Part shown: positions 32,571-63,644 of the stretch, in pieces
Numbering within the stretch: position 1 is the first letter of the stretch
Layout: the number at the start of each line of letters is the position of its first letter
From: Rhea pennata
Lineage: Eukaryota > Chordata > Aves > Rheiformes > Rheidae
Assembly (NCBI RefSeq): GCF_028389875.1
Contig: NC_084669.1
Location: 36,122,731-36,186,730, forward strand
Direction of reading: 5' to 3'
Length of the DNA stretch: 64,000 nt
Notes under the pieces: generated by a model
Databases searched by the model: none
What the model saw: the letters and a program-made list of their open reading frames with translations, nothing else
Told to the model about the DNA's origin: nothing
Program-made: the position numbers and the translations under genes

Positions 32571-34459
32571 TCTGTATTTGATAGAGGACACCGTGACTAT
32601 ACTGCCAGGACAATCCTGGATGTCTGCCAGCCTAAGCGATAGTAAAGCTGTATCTCTTGGTTCTGAAGTTATGAAATATTCATTACAGTGTTTGAAATGT
32701 AACAGCTTCTGTCCAAAAGTGAGAGTGCCATCAACATCCCGTTTTATTCCGATAGCTTGCAAGTTAGGCAGTCAGCACTCCATAAATTCTCCATCAATAG
32801 ACATGTTGTTTATTTTGACAAAGTAACAGATTGTATTTGCACTTGGAAGTCAACTGGCAGATGGTCTTTGCACAACCTACTAAGGGCATACTCCACTCCT
32901 GCTGATGGGGGGAACAGCTCTGTTAATCCAACATTGTAAATCTCCCTCCTGGAAGAATGTTAGCTAGCAGGACAATTTTCCCCTGCGCAACTAGATCTAA
33001 CTGACAATAAAAAATTTCTTTCAGGGCAAAACTTGCCTTCCTCCACGTTCTATAGCTATCGTGGCCAAAGCCCTTGGACTTTCAGTCATCATCGGCATTA
33101 CAGACTTGTGAAGAAATCCACCACTGCCAATTCCTCACCAAGTCCTTTAGATGAGCTATTGCTTGCCATCTTTTCTGCTGCTGCCTTAGCAGTTCACGTT
33201 ATTTAATGAAATTAAACCATACTGGATTCGAACACAGAGCTGGAAAGAAAAACACTTAGTTGCTGAATGGCACATCATCCATACTGTGGATGTGAAAAAA
33301 AAAAAAAGCCTAAAATACGTCTGAATGAAACCAGAATGTTATATATAAATAGAAAAATGTTATTTGTAAACAGAGTGAGTTGTCTTAATGTTTAAGATTT
33401 GTCTCACATAGAAGACATAGATGTGTATTTTTCTTTAAAGACCTCCTACGTGCTGTTATCACACAGCAACTATTTGATGTTAATCTGTAACAAACTGGGA
33501 ATGTTTACAAAAATGTGATGCTTATTTTGTCTTGAATTATTTTTGTTTACAAAGTTATATACCACATGCATGATTGCTAGTGTCAGTGGGTGTGATTATT
33601 TGTATCTTGAAATAGAAAAATGTAGATAGGTCTTCCTTCTTTTTCATATGGGTTTTAAATTTTCTTTCCTTTTTAAGCTTAGTACTTTAAAATCTGCCCT
33701 CTATTCCCCCTGCACTCCCTCAAATCCAGTGATATTTCGATACATCTGCAATTCTACAGCTATCTCTTGCTTTGCTAAGTTCAAAGTGAGAAGCATCAAT
33801 GCAGACCATCAAATAAGACTTCCTATTACATTTAAAATAATTTGAGCTCATATACATGGGATTTCTCCTATGGCTTCAGAGCATTTTTGGCCTCGTTTTC
33901 AAAAAGAAATGAACCTCTGCTATCTCATTACAGGTTGGTCTGTCCCTTGTAAATCTATCCAGTAAATCTGTGGCCAGTTTCATCTAAATCTGGCATAGAC
34001 GTTCATATCACAAATACTTTAAGTTCCTGAAAGTTTTGTAAAGACAAGTGGCCAAGCAGAAGAAAGAGAAAACCCTTTGAGGTAAGGCTGTAATGAGAGC
34101 TCACCCCTCATAATACATCAAAAAATGTCCACAGTGGAAGAGGGGAAAGAGACCCCAAAGTGTTAATCCACAGAAACGTGTCAGCTCTCTTGCTCACTGA
34201 ATGATGGAAAGAGAAAAGATATCTTTATTTCCATTTTAATGACAGTCAAAATTAATCCATTGTTAGTGCCGCGCTCTACCCAGGATCACAGAACTGCTGA
34301 GCAGAAAGGCTGAGAAGAAAACCCTAGGTTCTTACAGCTCACGCCCTCTTTCTTTGGGAGGCGGCGTGCTCCAGAATGAATATAATCTGAAGGAATATTT
34401 TGTCTACTTTTCCTAGCAAATGCAATTCTGCAGACACAAAAGTTTCTTTTGGCAGAGAC

Positions 34460-34501
34460 AAAAAAAAAAGAAAAAAAAAAAAGAAAGAAAAGAGAGAGAA
34501 A
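34460..34501 (+). repeat. Polypurine tract upstream of the CpG island
   Basis: About 42 bases made only of A and G, mostly A-runs broken by single G, ending in an AG alternation. It could adopt unusual structure or exclude nucleosomes. It sits about 300 bp before the CpG island begins. Confidence 0.8.
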
Positions 34502-35299
34502 CTCCAGGAGGCAAGTGAATCTTTGTAATTTTTGTAGCAGTGAGGAGAAGGCTAAACGCATGAATGCCTCTTTATCTCTGTATTCTGTTGTTCCTAGCCA
34601 CCCTGCCAAGGCAGCGCTGCACGCGAGCCGGAGTGCTCTGGGTTAACGCTGAATCTTGCAGCGCGTTACAGCAGCCGCCAAACATCTTCCAAATGAATTC
34701 CATGCAGCGACGCACGCTATCTGTCCGGGACCGACAACCTAAGCCCAATTTCATGCAGTCTTTCCCCGAGACCGGTGCTTTCCGAGGGGCAGTCCTACGC
34801 GCGTGTGTTTGCACCAGTCCGCGGTGACACATTCGGCGCTGCCAGCAGACGCGCTTGTAATACAATCACTCATCGCGCATCCTGCCGCTCCAGCTCCCGA
34901 ATTCCTGCGGCGGGGCCGGGCGGGGGGCGAGCCTCAGCTTTCCGGTAGCGAGCGGGCAAGCTGGCGGTGGAGGCGCGGCAGAGCGGGCGGCCGCCCGGCC
35001 CGGCCCGGCCCGGCGCGGCAGGACACAAAGAGCCGCCGGCCCTCTTTGTTAGCGCCGCTCAAGCCCGCTGGGCGCCGGCGGGCTGGATGCGAGGTGCCGA
35101 GCGGCCGCGGGTCACCTTGCCGCAGGGCGGCTCGCTGCCCCGACACGGGGCAGGCGGCAGGCGACACCGTGGAGCCGGAGCCCGCGCGGCGGGGGGCGGG
35201 GGAAGGCGCGGCAGCGCTGGGGCCCCGGCGAGGCGAGGAGGAGCAGCGCGCTGGCTGCCGGGGAGGGCGGCGGCGATAGGGGGGTTGCTGGAGGCCCCG

Positions 35300-35502
35300 G
35301 CTGCAGTGACTCCTCCTAGAGGCGGTATGCGGAGCGGGAGGAAACCCCTTCCACCCCCCTCGCGAGGAGCCGCCGCCATCGCCGTCGGATCGTACAATAC
35401 GGGAGGCGAGCCGGCGGCTGAGGCGGAGCAAGGGCGGGGGTGGGGGGAGGAAAAAAAGAGGAAAACGAGGAAGGGAAGAGAAGGCGGCGGCGGCGGCGGC
35501 AG
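35300..35502 (+). other. MACROH2A2: Probable noncoding exon 1 of MACROH2A2 (5' UTR)
   Basis: A purine-rich then CGG-rich stretch ends in CAG|GTGAGG, with the donor at 35503, the best consensus splice donor in the island. It could join to the acceptor at 42555 in front of the 5' UTR and ATG. The start coordinate is a guess. The CCAAT boxes lie downstream at 36016-36149, so a second, later start site with another first exon (before about 36420) is equally possible. Confidence 0.45.
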
Positions 35503-35879
35503 GTGAGGCCCCGCTCCCGCCCCTCCCTCGCTTCCCCTCCCGGCGCCGCTGCTCCCTTTCTCTGGGGCCGCCGCGCTGAGGGGAAGGAAGGGGGCAGGGC
35601 GGGCGGCCGTTGGGGCGCGCGCGGCGGCCGTTGCGGCCGTTGGTGGGGGGGATGAGGTCGGGAGGCGGGGGGGCCCGAGGCGCGCGCCCAACCGCCCGCT
35701 CCCCGGGGGCTGCGCTCGGCCCCCGCGTGCCTGTGGCTCCCCCCTCCCCGGCCCGCCCGGAGCGAGGCCGAGATAAGCACTTCCCGTTCCGGGGACGTGC
35801 CCCGCGGCGGGCATGGCCGCCGCCGCCGCCTCCCCCCCAGGCCTCCCGTGGCGGCGGCAGCGAGCCCCTTGTTGGGGGC

Positions 35880-35894
35880 GGGGGGGGGGGGGGG
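35880..35894 (+). repeat. G15 run in the CpG island
   Basis: Fifteen consecutive G directly after another G5C. It is able in principle to form G-quadruplex structure near the promoter, and is a likely sequencing-error spot. Confidence 0.85.
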
Positions 35895-36015
35895 GCTGTT
35901 TGCGCGGGAAAGCCAACGGCCACTCCCCCCTCACACCCCCTCCACCGTCGCGCCGCAGGGCGCCTGCGCGGCCGCGGGTGTGAGCGCGCGCGGCGCCTGT
36001 AAGCGCTCCTGCCAG

Positions 36016-36149
36016 CCAATGGGCTGGCGCCGCCGGGCGCCGCTCTCAGGTGTTTTGGCCTCTCCGGCCAATCAGCGAGTGCGGAGGTTGTCGGGGGTGG
36101 GGGGAGGAAGAGAACTCGCGCCGCGCTCCCGGCGCTGCGGGCGGCCAAT
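36016..36149 (+). promoter_or_regulatory. Cluster of three CCAAT boxes (NF-Y type)
   Basis: CCAAT at 36016-36020, 36068-36072 and 36145-36149, all on the plus strand, spaced 52 and 77 bp, followed by a GC box at 36180. The first sits in an inverted repeat, GCCAGCC (36011-36017) and GGCTGGC (36022-36028). Clustered CCAAT boxes usually lie 50-150 bp upstream of a start site, pointing to initiation near 36200-36300, or to a divergent start on the minus strand. Confidence 0.6.
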
Positions 36150-36420
36150 GAGCGGACGCGCCGCTGCGTCGGGGGCAGTGGGCGGGGCGCGTGCCGCCAG
36201 GGCAACGGCGTGGGCTGTAACGGCCGGCGCGCGCGGCCCGGGCCGGCCTCTGGCGACGCAGCCGCGGCGTCCTGCCGCCGCTGCACTGGAGCGGTGCCGG
36301 CCGCAGCGGCGCCCCGCCGTCGCCTGGAGGCCTCGGAGCTGGGGCCCGCCCCCGCGCCGCTCTCCGCTGTGTGAGGAGCGGTGTCCGAGGAAGACTTGCT
36401 TTGGAGCGAGGTTAATGCCT

Positions 36421-39400
36421 TCCGCCTCTGAGGGTTCTCCAGGGCAGCGTTTGCCCTACCGTGGCAATCAGTGTCTTGTCTGTAACTGTAATTTCTTAGG
36501 TGAAGGGCCATCGGCCAGGCCGTGTTTTGTTGGCTTCAGTGTGCCATCGACGCTTCTGTTGGCACAAATGTACTCTGTCGTTGTTTTGGGGTGGGTTGAG
36601 CATAGGGGACAGGCTCTTTGCCTGCTGAGTTGTGCTGTGTTCACTGGTCTTATCTTACCACTTGGGTCAGGAAATAAGTTTCTGCCTTAAATCTTCTGAA
36701 TTATTTTGACAAAGTGATATTCGTATGCGAGTGTGGTTTAGGATGCCTGCTAGATATGGTTTATTTGAGTCACTTGTGAGGTTGTAGCTGTTCAAACAGA
36801 TATAAGCTTAAGATGAGGAAAATGCAGCTATTTTGGTAACAGTCCTGTGTGTTCTTGATGTCAGTTTTTTTCTTGTGAGTTTAAGTTTTCTCAGTATTGG
36901 GAAGCCAAGCACAAGTGATTAGCATGTGTGAACCATGAAGAAATGGTATTCAACAAACCACTGAAAAATAATTTCAGTAGAAACAGTCACAGGGCAAAGC
37001 CTTGAAAAGACTCTGGTGCTAGTTCTGTGCCTGAGGCCACTCAAAGACACTTGCCACAAAGCATTGGCATCTAGCCATTTCTGAACGTTTCAGCCTGGGT
37101 AAAAGTAACCAGTGTGACCTTCTGATTTAGCTCAAAGTATAATGTCTCTATATAAATGTCTTTTCACAACTATTTGAAGGAGGACACTTAACATGTTGTG
37201 TTACGGATCAGTCTGCCGGGTGATGTTGTAGCCACCTGTGAAGCCTAGAAAGATGCATACTCTTCTTCATGCACACAGTGAATGGTAGCCTGCAATAACT
37301 GCTGGTTCAAACTGATGAGAAATTTGCCTAATCATTACTCAGATATTTACTGATAACTAGTTGCTAATGTGCATTTCGTATTGGTGCAGTAATTATCTTA
37401 GCTTTCCTGTATCTTACAGGGGATGTGAAGAATAACAACCAGGATTTACTTTGTTTTCCTCCAGTGTTGCAACGGTCTTGGTGATCCATTATACAAACTA
37501 AGACTTTCTTTTCTTCGATATTGCTGTTTTTCTCTCAAGAGAAATTCAGACCTTCTCTTGATTAAGGGGAGCTTGCTTGAACTGATGCATGTCTGTGGCG
37601 GCTGAGAATTCAGGGTTGCAGTTTGAGTCTTGTAATAAATAGTCTAGGATATGTCTACAAAGGGTCGTTGTGAGTGTAAGAGCACACTCATTTCTCTTCT
37701 CTGTTAGCTTGCTAACATCACTTAATAGAACAGCTTCTGCTTCAGACTTATATGAGCAGACACAGTTTTAGATATTGTTCTTTTTGATCAGCTATTAAAT
37801 CAAAGAATATTTAATAACTCTGTTCAGAAGATCTTATGCATTTTGCACTGCACTGAATTTTCTGATATGCACTCATGCTTTCTTACCACATTTTGACATG
37901 TTAATCTCTAAAATTGTTTCCCGGCTAGCTTTTGAAGTACAATTCCAGCTTGAAGGCTGCAGTCTCTCCTGTGCCCCTAGGTTATCCTTGCTTTTCTAAA
38001 ATGATACTCTTACCACCTAAAGATGATTGTGTAATTTCTTCTGAGCATCAGTGTGGGAAGGACTAGAAAGTAGTTTTAAGGTTGCTTTGGTAAACCTTGG
38101 ATATGGGCACGGAATGCAAATTGCACAATGGTCAGTGAGCTTAGCAGAATATCTCAGGGTAGTCTGTTATTGCATCGAGCTTGTGGGTTAGTCATCGTTC
38201 TGTGCAGATAAAAAAAAAAAAATAATGGAAGAAAATGAGGTGTTAGGGTTTGTAGTGGAGGAGCCTTCCAAGTGGCCAAAGGAAGATGCTTTCTTCCAAA
38301 GCAGGCCCACCTAAGAGTGGAGAGGAGGCATAGCTCTTTTTCTGGGTGTCAGAAGGAAAATGTTGCTGGTTGCTTTCAGCTCTAAGGAAGATATAACACT
38401 GAGGATGGCTCAGCTTGCAAAAGTCTACCCTGTTTTCATCACGTTGTGGAGAGCTCCAGGAGATTTGGTAGCTATTAAATCTCCCATAGCAACATGGGGA
38501 TGTTGGAGTCATGGTGGAGTGGGAGTGTGCCGTGACCAACTAGGAGATTGGAGGCATTAATTGCTTTAAATGGCCCAATCTTCGTGATGTCACGATAGTC
38601 AGATACAGATGCAGTTCTTCTAACTCGGCTAAGCTGGACTTCACATAAATGGCATGGCCTTATTTTTTAATGCAGACAATAGTTTATAAAGGCAAGACCA
38701 GAGATAATCAACCATTTGGCAATAGGGCAGTTAATATGGTAAACTTGAGTTCTTCCTGTTGACATTTAGCTGACCTCCTGAAGAGAACAATTAGGACAGA
38801 AGTGTTCAGCTGGTACCTCTTCAGCTGTCTGTGGCTCTGGAGCGGTTCTGGTGGGTGCATCAAGTAACTGGTGTCAGGTCTGACTTGATTTGAATCTTTC
38901 TAGGTAAACCAGATCCTTGCCTGTGGGAGAAATGAGCCAGCAGGGCCCAAAATCCTGGCCCTTGGGGCCTAGGTGCAGACCTAGGAGCAGTGAGATCGCA
39001 AGTATCGAGAGTCACCTGTAGTCTCTGCAGTCCTTAGCATCCACTCAAAGTTACGTGGTGGGAGATAATTGGCCATGCCAGTTTATCGCATTTCCTTTGT
39101 TCACGGTCGACAGGAAGTATACTCTGATAGCTTTGACTATACTATAGCTTTCTTTTCTACCAAAAGTCATCTTGCATAGGGGAGAAGGCAAGAACAGAGC
39201 TTCATGGGATTTCACATACTTATTTGTATGTCACTGCCCAGTACAACCAGTTCCCTATAAGTTGCAAAGAAGAGAGAAAGAGAGCATTAGTACAGGTTTG
39301 AAACCTTTTTTTTTTTTTTTCATGTTTAGACTTTCAAAAAGTTGTGCAAATACACCTGATTTGTTACTGGCAGTGTATTTGAAAAAATGTTTTAGAAATC

Positions 39401-42400
39401 CAAAGGTTGCCTTGATGGTAGGGAAAATAGGGCTGTGAAACTTGCAGTGCCTGTGAGAGATTAGGAAAAAATAAAAGCGTAAAGAAAGAGGTGGAAATGT
39501 AGATAAGGCAACAGAAGAAGGAACCAGAAGTGATTAATTATACACAGAAATGTATATAATGTAGTAGTGTGCCCTGGAGTGTGGTGCTTAGTTATACAAG
39601 AATATTTTGATTTTCAATCACAAAGACCAAGTACAACAGCAGTTGAATTCTGTGAATTCAAACCTTGTGGCATTGCTTTTTTTCACTGATTTACAAGCAA
39701 CTGGGGTTTGGTACTATAGGAACAAGTACTCGAGAGATTAGCTTAATAAGATTTTGATACATGGTTCTTTGTAGTGTACTCTTTCACTGTGGTTCTCTGT
39801 AGGGATTACAGTGCAGGACAGAATTCTTGGGCCATGAAGCTGCCTGCTGGTGCTGTAGGAATCAAATCATAACCTAGTGCATACATTAAGTGCCATCTTA
39901 AAATGAGTTATTGTTGCTCATATTACTCATAACAGAAGGCTGTTCCGGAAGTTCTTTCCTCTGATGGCTAGAAACCTAATTCCCAGCCTACATTTGTTCA
40001 TTAATTTGAATGTCAGTTATCACACAAACTGAAAAGGACAAGTTATGCTACTGATAAACGTTTCAGTTTTATATTAGAAAGGTTAATGATGGGTTTGTCA
40101 CAAATTACAGATTTCCACAAATAAGAGGACTAGATAAAGAGACCTCGAGAGATCATCTAGTCATCCTCCTGTCCCAAGTCAGATCCAATGCTCCCTGTGT
40201 CTTTCCTGACACACATTTCTCTAACTTGTTTAAAGCTGTTCTGGTAGAAAGATTCTGCAGCCTTCCCAGGTGATGTATTCCAATGCTCTGCTATTCTCCC
40301 AGTTATGAAGCTTTTTTTAAGAGTCCCTCTCCAGTCTGCTTTTTCTTCCTATCTGACATGTATATATGGAACACACATTCCTGGCATCTTTGAAGCAGTC
40401 TTTTATGTCTTCAAAGACCATTATCATGTCTTCCCACTTCTTTTAATCTTTATGATTTGTTTATGTGTCTGAGACCTCTGATTACTTTTATCACGCTCCT
40501 TCGGATTCTCTCTGATTGCTCCAGGTATTTGAAGTGAGGTATCTCCTCATCTAAGGCTTAGTACTGGCCGTTGATGATGATCTTTCTTTATCCACTGTAA
40601 CCTCTTAGTCCTAGTCAGCAGAACTCCGTCCTTGCAGTTGTTCCCCATCTTATAAAATTGGTTACTCCTGAATAAATGCAATTAATATGTTTCTTGGGAC
40701 TTTTTTTGTTGGCTTGTATCTGTTTGCAGTGGCCAGTGCCATTTAATCTGTAGTTAGCCAGAAAAGCAGCAGTTTATTAGCTCTTTTACTACCATTCTTG
40801 ATTCCAAACTGGTGGTTCTCATGCAACTCAGATTGGGATGATGAACAACATAAATTTTGATGGATCCATGTCTAATAGGTTTACTGATTTAATGTTTCCT
40901 AGCTTTAATTATTGTGTCTATATAATATATTGCACACAGAAAGAAAAATTGGCTTGTAGACAAGGACACATCAGGGTTTTATAGATCCCTGCAGACCCTG
41001 TGGTGATTATATTTCCTCAGCATCGTAAGTGGAACCACTGTTCAATTTAGATTATCATAGAAAACCACCCTTCAATTTGGCTATTAGAAATGAGCAACTT
41101 TGTGTGAATGTCTGTCTTAGTATGGGGCAGGTGACCCTCTTCATATATGCATTTAGTTTGTAATAAGCAGGGTAAGGACCAAACACAGATTTCTGTGCCC
41201 TCTTCAAATCAATGTTGAGTGTTCCCAAGGGTCTGGTGTGGTGTCAAAGACTTTCTTTAGAAGGCTGTTTAAAATGCAGATCATAATCTCACTGGTCTGG
41301 TATGATTCAGTTTCACAGTATCACTTAATGTCATCAAAATATTATTCAAATTTTCCTTCTTTTGTTCCCTTGTTTTACTGAAGTGAATGAATACTGGGAA
41401 TTATATAGTTATGTGATCATTATGGAAATGTCTTCTGCTGCAGTCACACTTTTCATTTACTCCCAAGATATTAATCTGGATCTACTTTGTTGTAATTGGG
41501 ATCATAGTTAGGCCACTTGGGCAGCTATCAAAATGGAGTTAAAAACAATCTTTGGAAACGAAGTTAAAACTTCACCATTATTTGACTTGGAGTGGGATCT
41601 GTGTGTGTAATTCAGACCGCTTGCAGTCTGTAAATGGACTGGCTGACTCCAGAGTTTGTAGGGTTTGTTATCCATTTATTTGGAATCTCATGGTTGCCAG
41701 AAAAGCAAGGAGAGAAGCAGATTTGTTTTCTTTGCTCCTGTGTATAGCCTAGGCTGGCTCTTCATGGGGAAAAAACATCTTCAGAGAGCTAGATGAGGAA
41801 GGGGAGGAAAAAAAAAAGTCAGTCCTTTTAAGATGAGAGATTAAAGAAGTCCATTTACATCTGTGGAGGCAGGCTTCTACAGCTCTTAGTGGCTGCTGTG
41901 GAGGTGATCCAGAGAGAATTATTAAAGCAGTGAAGCCTGTGAGCTGCCACTCGGCCTCTGTTCCTGAGGCCAGAGCAGTGACAGAGGAGGTGCATGAAAC
42001 ACAGTTGTTTCCCAGCTTCTCATCTTAAGGCAAACATGCTAAAATCAGTGAAGCTATATTTTTAAAAGACATGTGAAGCAGTATGTTTGGAGGTATCGTC
42101 TTTTGTATTCTGTTGTGCAAGTGGTACAGCTTCCTCTAGTTTTTGGTGATGATGGTACCAGTATCTGCTTTTCAACTGGTTTTATGCTATCCATTATATC
42201 AGTTCTTCTCCTTTGTTTATAACCTGCTAAACTTAAACAATCGGCATTGAAATTTTCCATGCTGCTGCTGTCTGCCTTGGTATGATTTGCTTTTTTTGTT
42301 TTTTTAAGATGTAGTTTAACATATATCTCTACTTTTCAAACCATCCTTCTGTGGTATTGTTAAACTAACAGTGCAGTAGCCAAGGGAAAAACTATAGCAA

Positions 42401-42555
42401 ATGTTCTAGTTATCCATCTTTTAATGAATAATACTTCTGCATTAACAGTTATTGAGACAGGGTTTAGATTTTTTTCCTCCTGTAAGGACAAGGAGATCTA
42501 TAAAGATGTTTCTTGCATACTGAACATCAATCCAGTTTTTCTTTTTCTCTTGCAG
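36421..42555 (+). other. MACROH2A2 intron 1
   Basis: About 6.1 kb of mostly AT-rich intron (the intron begins at 35503 if the preferred exon 1 is right). It carries an old CR1 fragment at about 40120-40650 and short homopolymers (A12 near 38210, T17 near 39306). No other gene seen. Confidence 0.6.
40120..40650 (-). mobile_element. Degenerate CR1 LINE 3' fragment (antisense)
   Basis: Begins with 'gacctcgagagatcatctag' (40142-40161) and continues through 'ttgtttaaagctgttctg' and 'cagccttcccaggtgatgta' blocks, then 'gaagctttttttaagag'. The order and wording follow the reverse complement of the sauropsid CR1 3' end as I remember it. It is heavily mutated with no open frame. The right boundary is approximate. 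Confidence 0.7.
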
Positions 42556-42616
42556 CTTTTGGATTGGAGCAAGGAGATAAGAATCGCCAACAAATTGAAA
42601 AGCACAAAGCTGCAAG

Positions 42617-62238
<19,622 letters not shown>

Positions 62239-62584
62239 CAGCAGCAGCCAAATGAAACTTTATTTTTCAACATAAACTTGAGTAGCATTAAAAGCATTAG
62301 AGGTGGGTTTTATTTTTTCAATGTGGTGAGGAGAGGGAATGGTAGTAGTGTGATGTGTTGTGACTTGATGAGGAGCTGTTACTAGAGATGAGAGGGGTTT
62401 AGTCTGATTCCTTCATGCTATCAACATCCTCTGTCCATTTATATCACCTTAAGCAACTGAATTACCATCTCTTTTCAGGAGTTCTAGTGTCCCTTGTTAC
62501 TTTAGTTTAGAAGTTTTAAAGAGTAACCTTATTTTAGATTTGTAGAGATGGATTTTTCACATATGCACACACACGTGTGCACAC

Positions 62585-62590
62585 ATTAAA
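62585..62590 (+). terminator. Candidate MACROH2A2 poly(A) signal ATTAAA (proximal)
   Basis: Variant hexamer about 350 bp after the stop. A second copy at 62974-62979 is an alternative distal signal. Confidence 0.4.
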
Positions 62591-62973
62591 GAAAGCTCTT
62601 AAAAATGTTCTGTTCCCTTTTCCTCTCCCTTGAGGGTGGATGGTGAACTTTTGCCTCCAGTCCATGTGGGCGGGGAGAGGGAAAGGATTTTAGAAGTGAC
62701 GCATGAGGAGCTTCTGTTTTTACTTTTAACTCACAATAATCTCTGTAATTACTGAGAATATTTCATGGTGATTTTCCTGTTTGTTTTATAAGAAAAAAGA
62801 AGAAAGATGTGTCAAGTGTGGTTATTGTTATAAACCCTAATTTTGCTCTGGAAATGTCTCACCGTATAAAAAAAAAAAAAAAAAAAAAAAGAGCAGCTTA
62901 AAGTATTTGCTGTATCACACTTAACACACAAATATCAGCTGTTACCTGAAGTATAGTGTTGTGTAAGTTACAA

Positions 62974-62979
62974 ATTAAA
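62974..62979 (+). terminator. Candidate MACROH2A2 poly(A) signal ATTAAA (distal)
   Basis: Second variant hexamer, about 740 bp after the stop and about 230 bp before the opposing AIFM2 poly(A) signal. Confidence 0.4.
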
Positions 62980-63194
62980 GCTGCTGAGGAGATGTAGCCA
63001 CAAAGCTGCATTATACTCTGAATTCCAGGATTAGTATAGCCATGTCAAGGCTCATGCTTTCCAGAGGCAGCTTTTTGTCTCCCTGTAAGCTGCATCTTTA
63101 CCAAAGTAACAGGTAGATATTGGTGATAACTCACCTTTTAGAAGAGCAGACATGGAGAATGCTGGGGAAAAACCTACATAAGAACAAACAACAG

Positions 63195-63492
63195 AGATTT
63201 TGAAAATCAATGTTTATTGTTACAAATCAAGGTAAACCAAACTTCTTGCTCAGAGCTACCTCCACAGGTAAGTTAAGAAAAACATTCCTCCCCTGCTTTT
63301 ACCATGAGAGCTTCTGTGGCAGCTCATTTGGAAAGTGCCTTCATCCCCTTTACAGCAACACAAGGCTTCCTTTTACCGCACCATGCTGAAGAGCGGCTTT
63401 AGGCGACATTGTAGGAGACAGTATCAGCCTGCCCAGGCAATGCCATCTTTCAGTTTGTAGAGCCTTCTCTGGTTTGTTTATTGAACTCCCTA
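63195..63492 (-). other. AIFM2: AIFM2 3' UTR
   Basis: Region between the AIFM2 stop and its canonical poly(A) signal. No other structure recognised. The end is inferred from the hexamer at 63213-63218. Confidence 0.6.
63213..63218 (-). terminator. AIFM2: AIFM2 poly(A) signal AATAAA (minus strand)
   Basis: TTTATT on the plus strand, reading AATAAA on the minus strand, about 275 bp beyond the AIFM2 stop. Another TTTATT at 63477-63482 is only about 10 bp past the stop and is less likely to be used. Confidence 0.65.
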
Positions 63493-63644
63493 CTAGGGCA
63501 TTGTCTGCCCCATCGTCTTCCAGCTCTTGGAGACAAAAAGGTCCCGGCTCTTCGCAGTAGTCACCAAGAGACGTCCTACATAGTAACCGTTAATCTGACC
63601 AACCCCATCGTTCTTGCCCATTGAAAGCAAGAATGTTAGTGACC
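63493..63644 (-). CDS. AIFM2: AIFM2 (FSP1) last coding exon, C-terminal 49 residues
   Basis: Seen on the minus strand: the acceptor CTTTCCAG (plus 63645-63652), two bases finishing a split Gly codon, 49 codons with [37 protein letters not shown] and a TAG stop at 63493-63495. This matches the end of AIFM2 as I know it (LLSMGRNDGVGQ..., SRDLFVSTSWKTM in human). Known: AIFM2 is an N-myristoylated NAD(P)H-dependent flavin oxidoreductase that reduces coenzyme Q10 at the plasma membrane and lipid droplets, protecting against ferroptosis. The rest of the gene lies beyond the right edge. It faces MACROH2A2 tail to tail, as in human. The minus-strand frame runs open into the intron to about 63786, but the conserved sequence stops at the acceptor. 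Confidence 0.94.

Larger units (their letters stand above)
24401..34459. other. Intergenic region between COL13A1 and MACROH2A2
   Basis: AT-rich DNA without a recognisable gene. Features seen: T24 at 25385-25408, T16 at 28812-28827, T24 followed by A7 at 30507-30537, C13 at 31033-31045, and a 15-bp-period duplication at 32543-32570. The longest short frames (for example 29299-29598, 99 codons) match no family I know. Confidence 0.5.
34780..36420 (+). promoter_or_regulatory. MACROH2A2: CpG island, promoter region of MACROH2A2
   Basis: About 1.6 kb of extremely GC- and CpG-rich DNA, the strongest island in the window, about 6 kb before the first coding exon of MACROH2A2. It contains GC boxes (for example GGGCGGGGC at 36180-36188), a G15 run at 35880-35894, CGG runs near 35483-35501 and three CCAAT boxes (separate entry). 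No TATA box was noted. Long open frames on both strands here are effects of high GC. Confidence 0.85.
62239..63000 (+). other. MACROH2A2: MACROH2A2 3' UTR
   Basis: Follows the TAG stop. It contains ATTAAA at 62585-62590 just after a 7-bp hairpin (TGCACAC 62564-62570, GTGTGCA 62575-62581), an A23 run at 62868-62890 and a second ATTAAA at 62974-62979. No AATAAA was found. The genomic A-run could cause internal priming of cDNAs. The end is uncertain. Confidence 0.55.

Noticed and set aside
34934-36511. 525-codon minus-strand open frame (and 179-297-codon plus-strand frames) across the CpG island
   Set aside because: Extreme GC leaves all frames nearly free of stops. The products are low-complexity Arg/Pro/Ala/Gly with no domain, and several frames are open at once. 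It is the MACROH2A2 promoter region.
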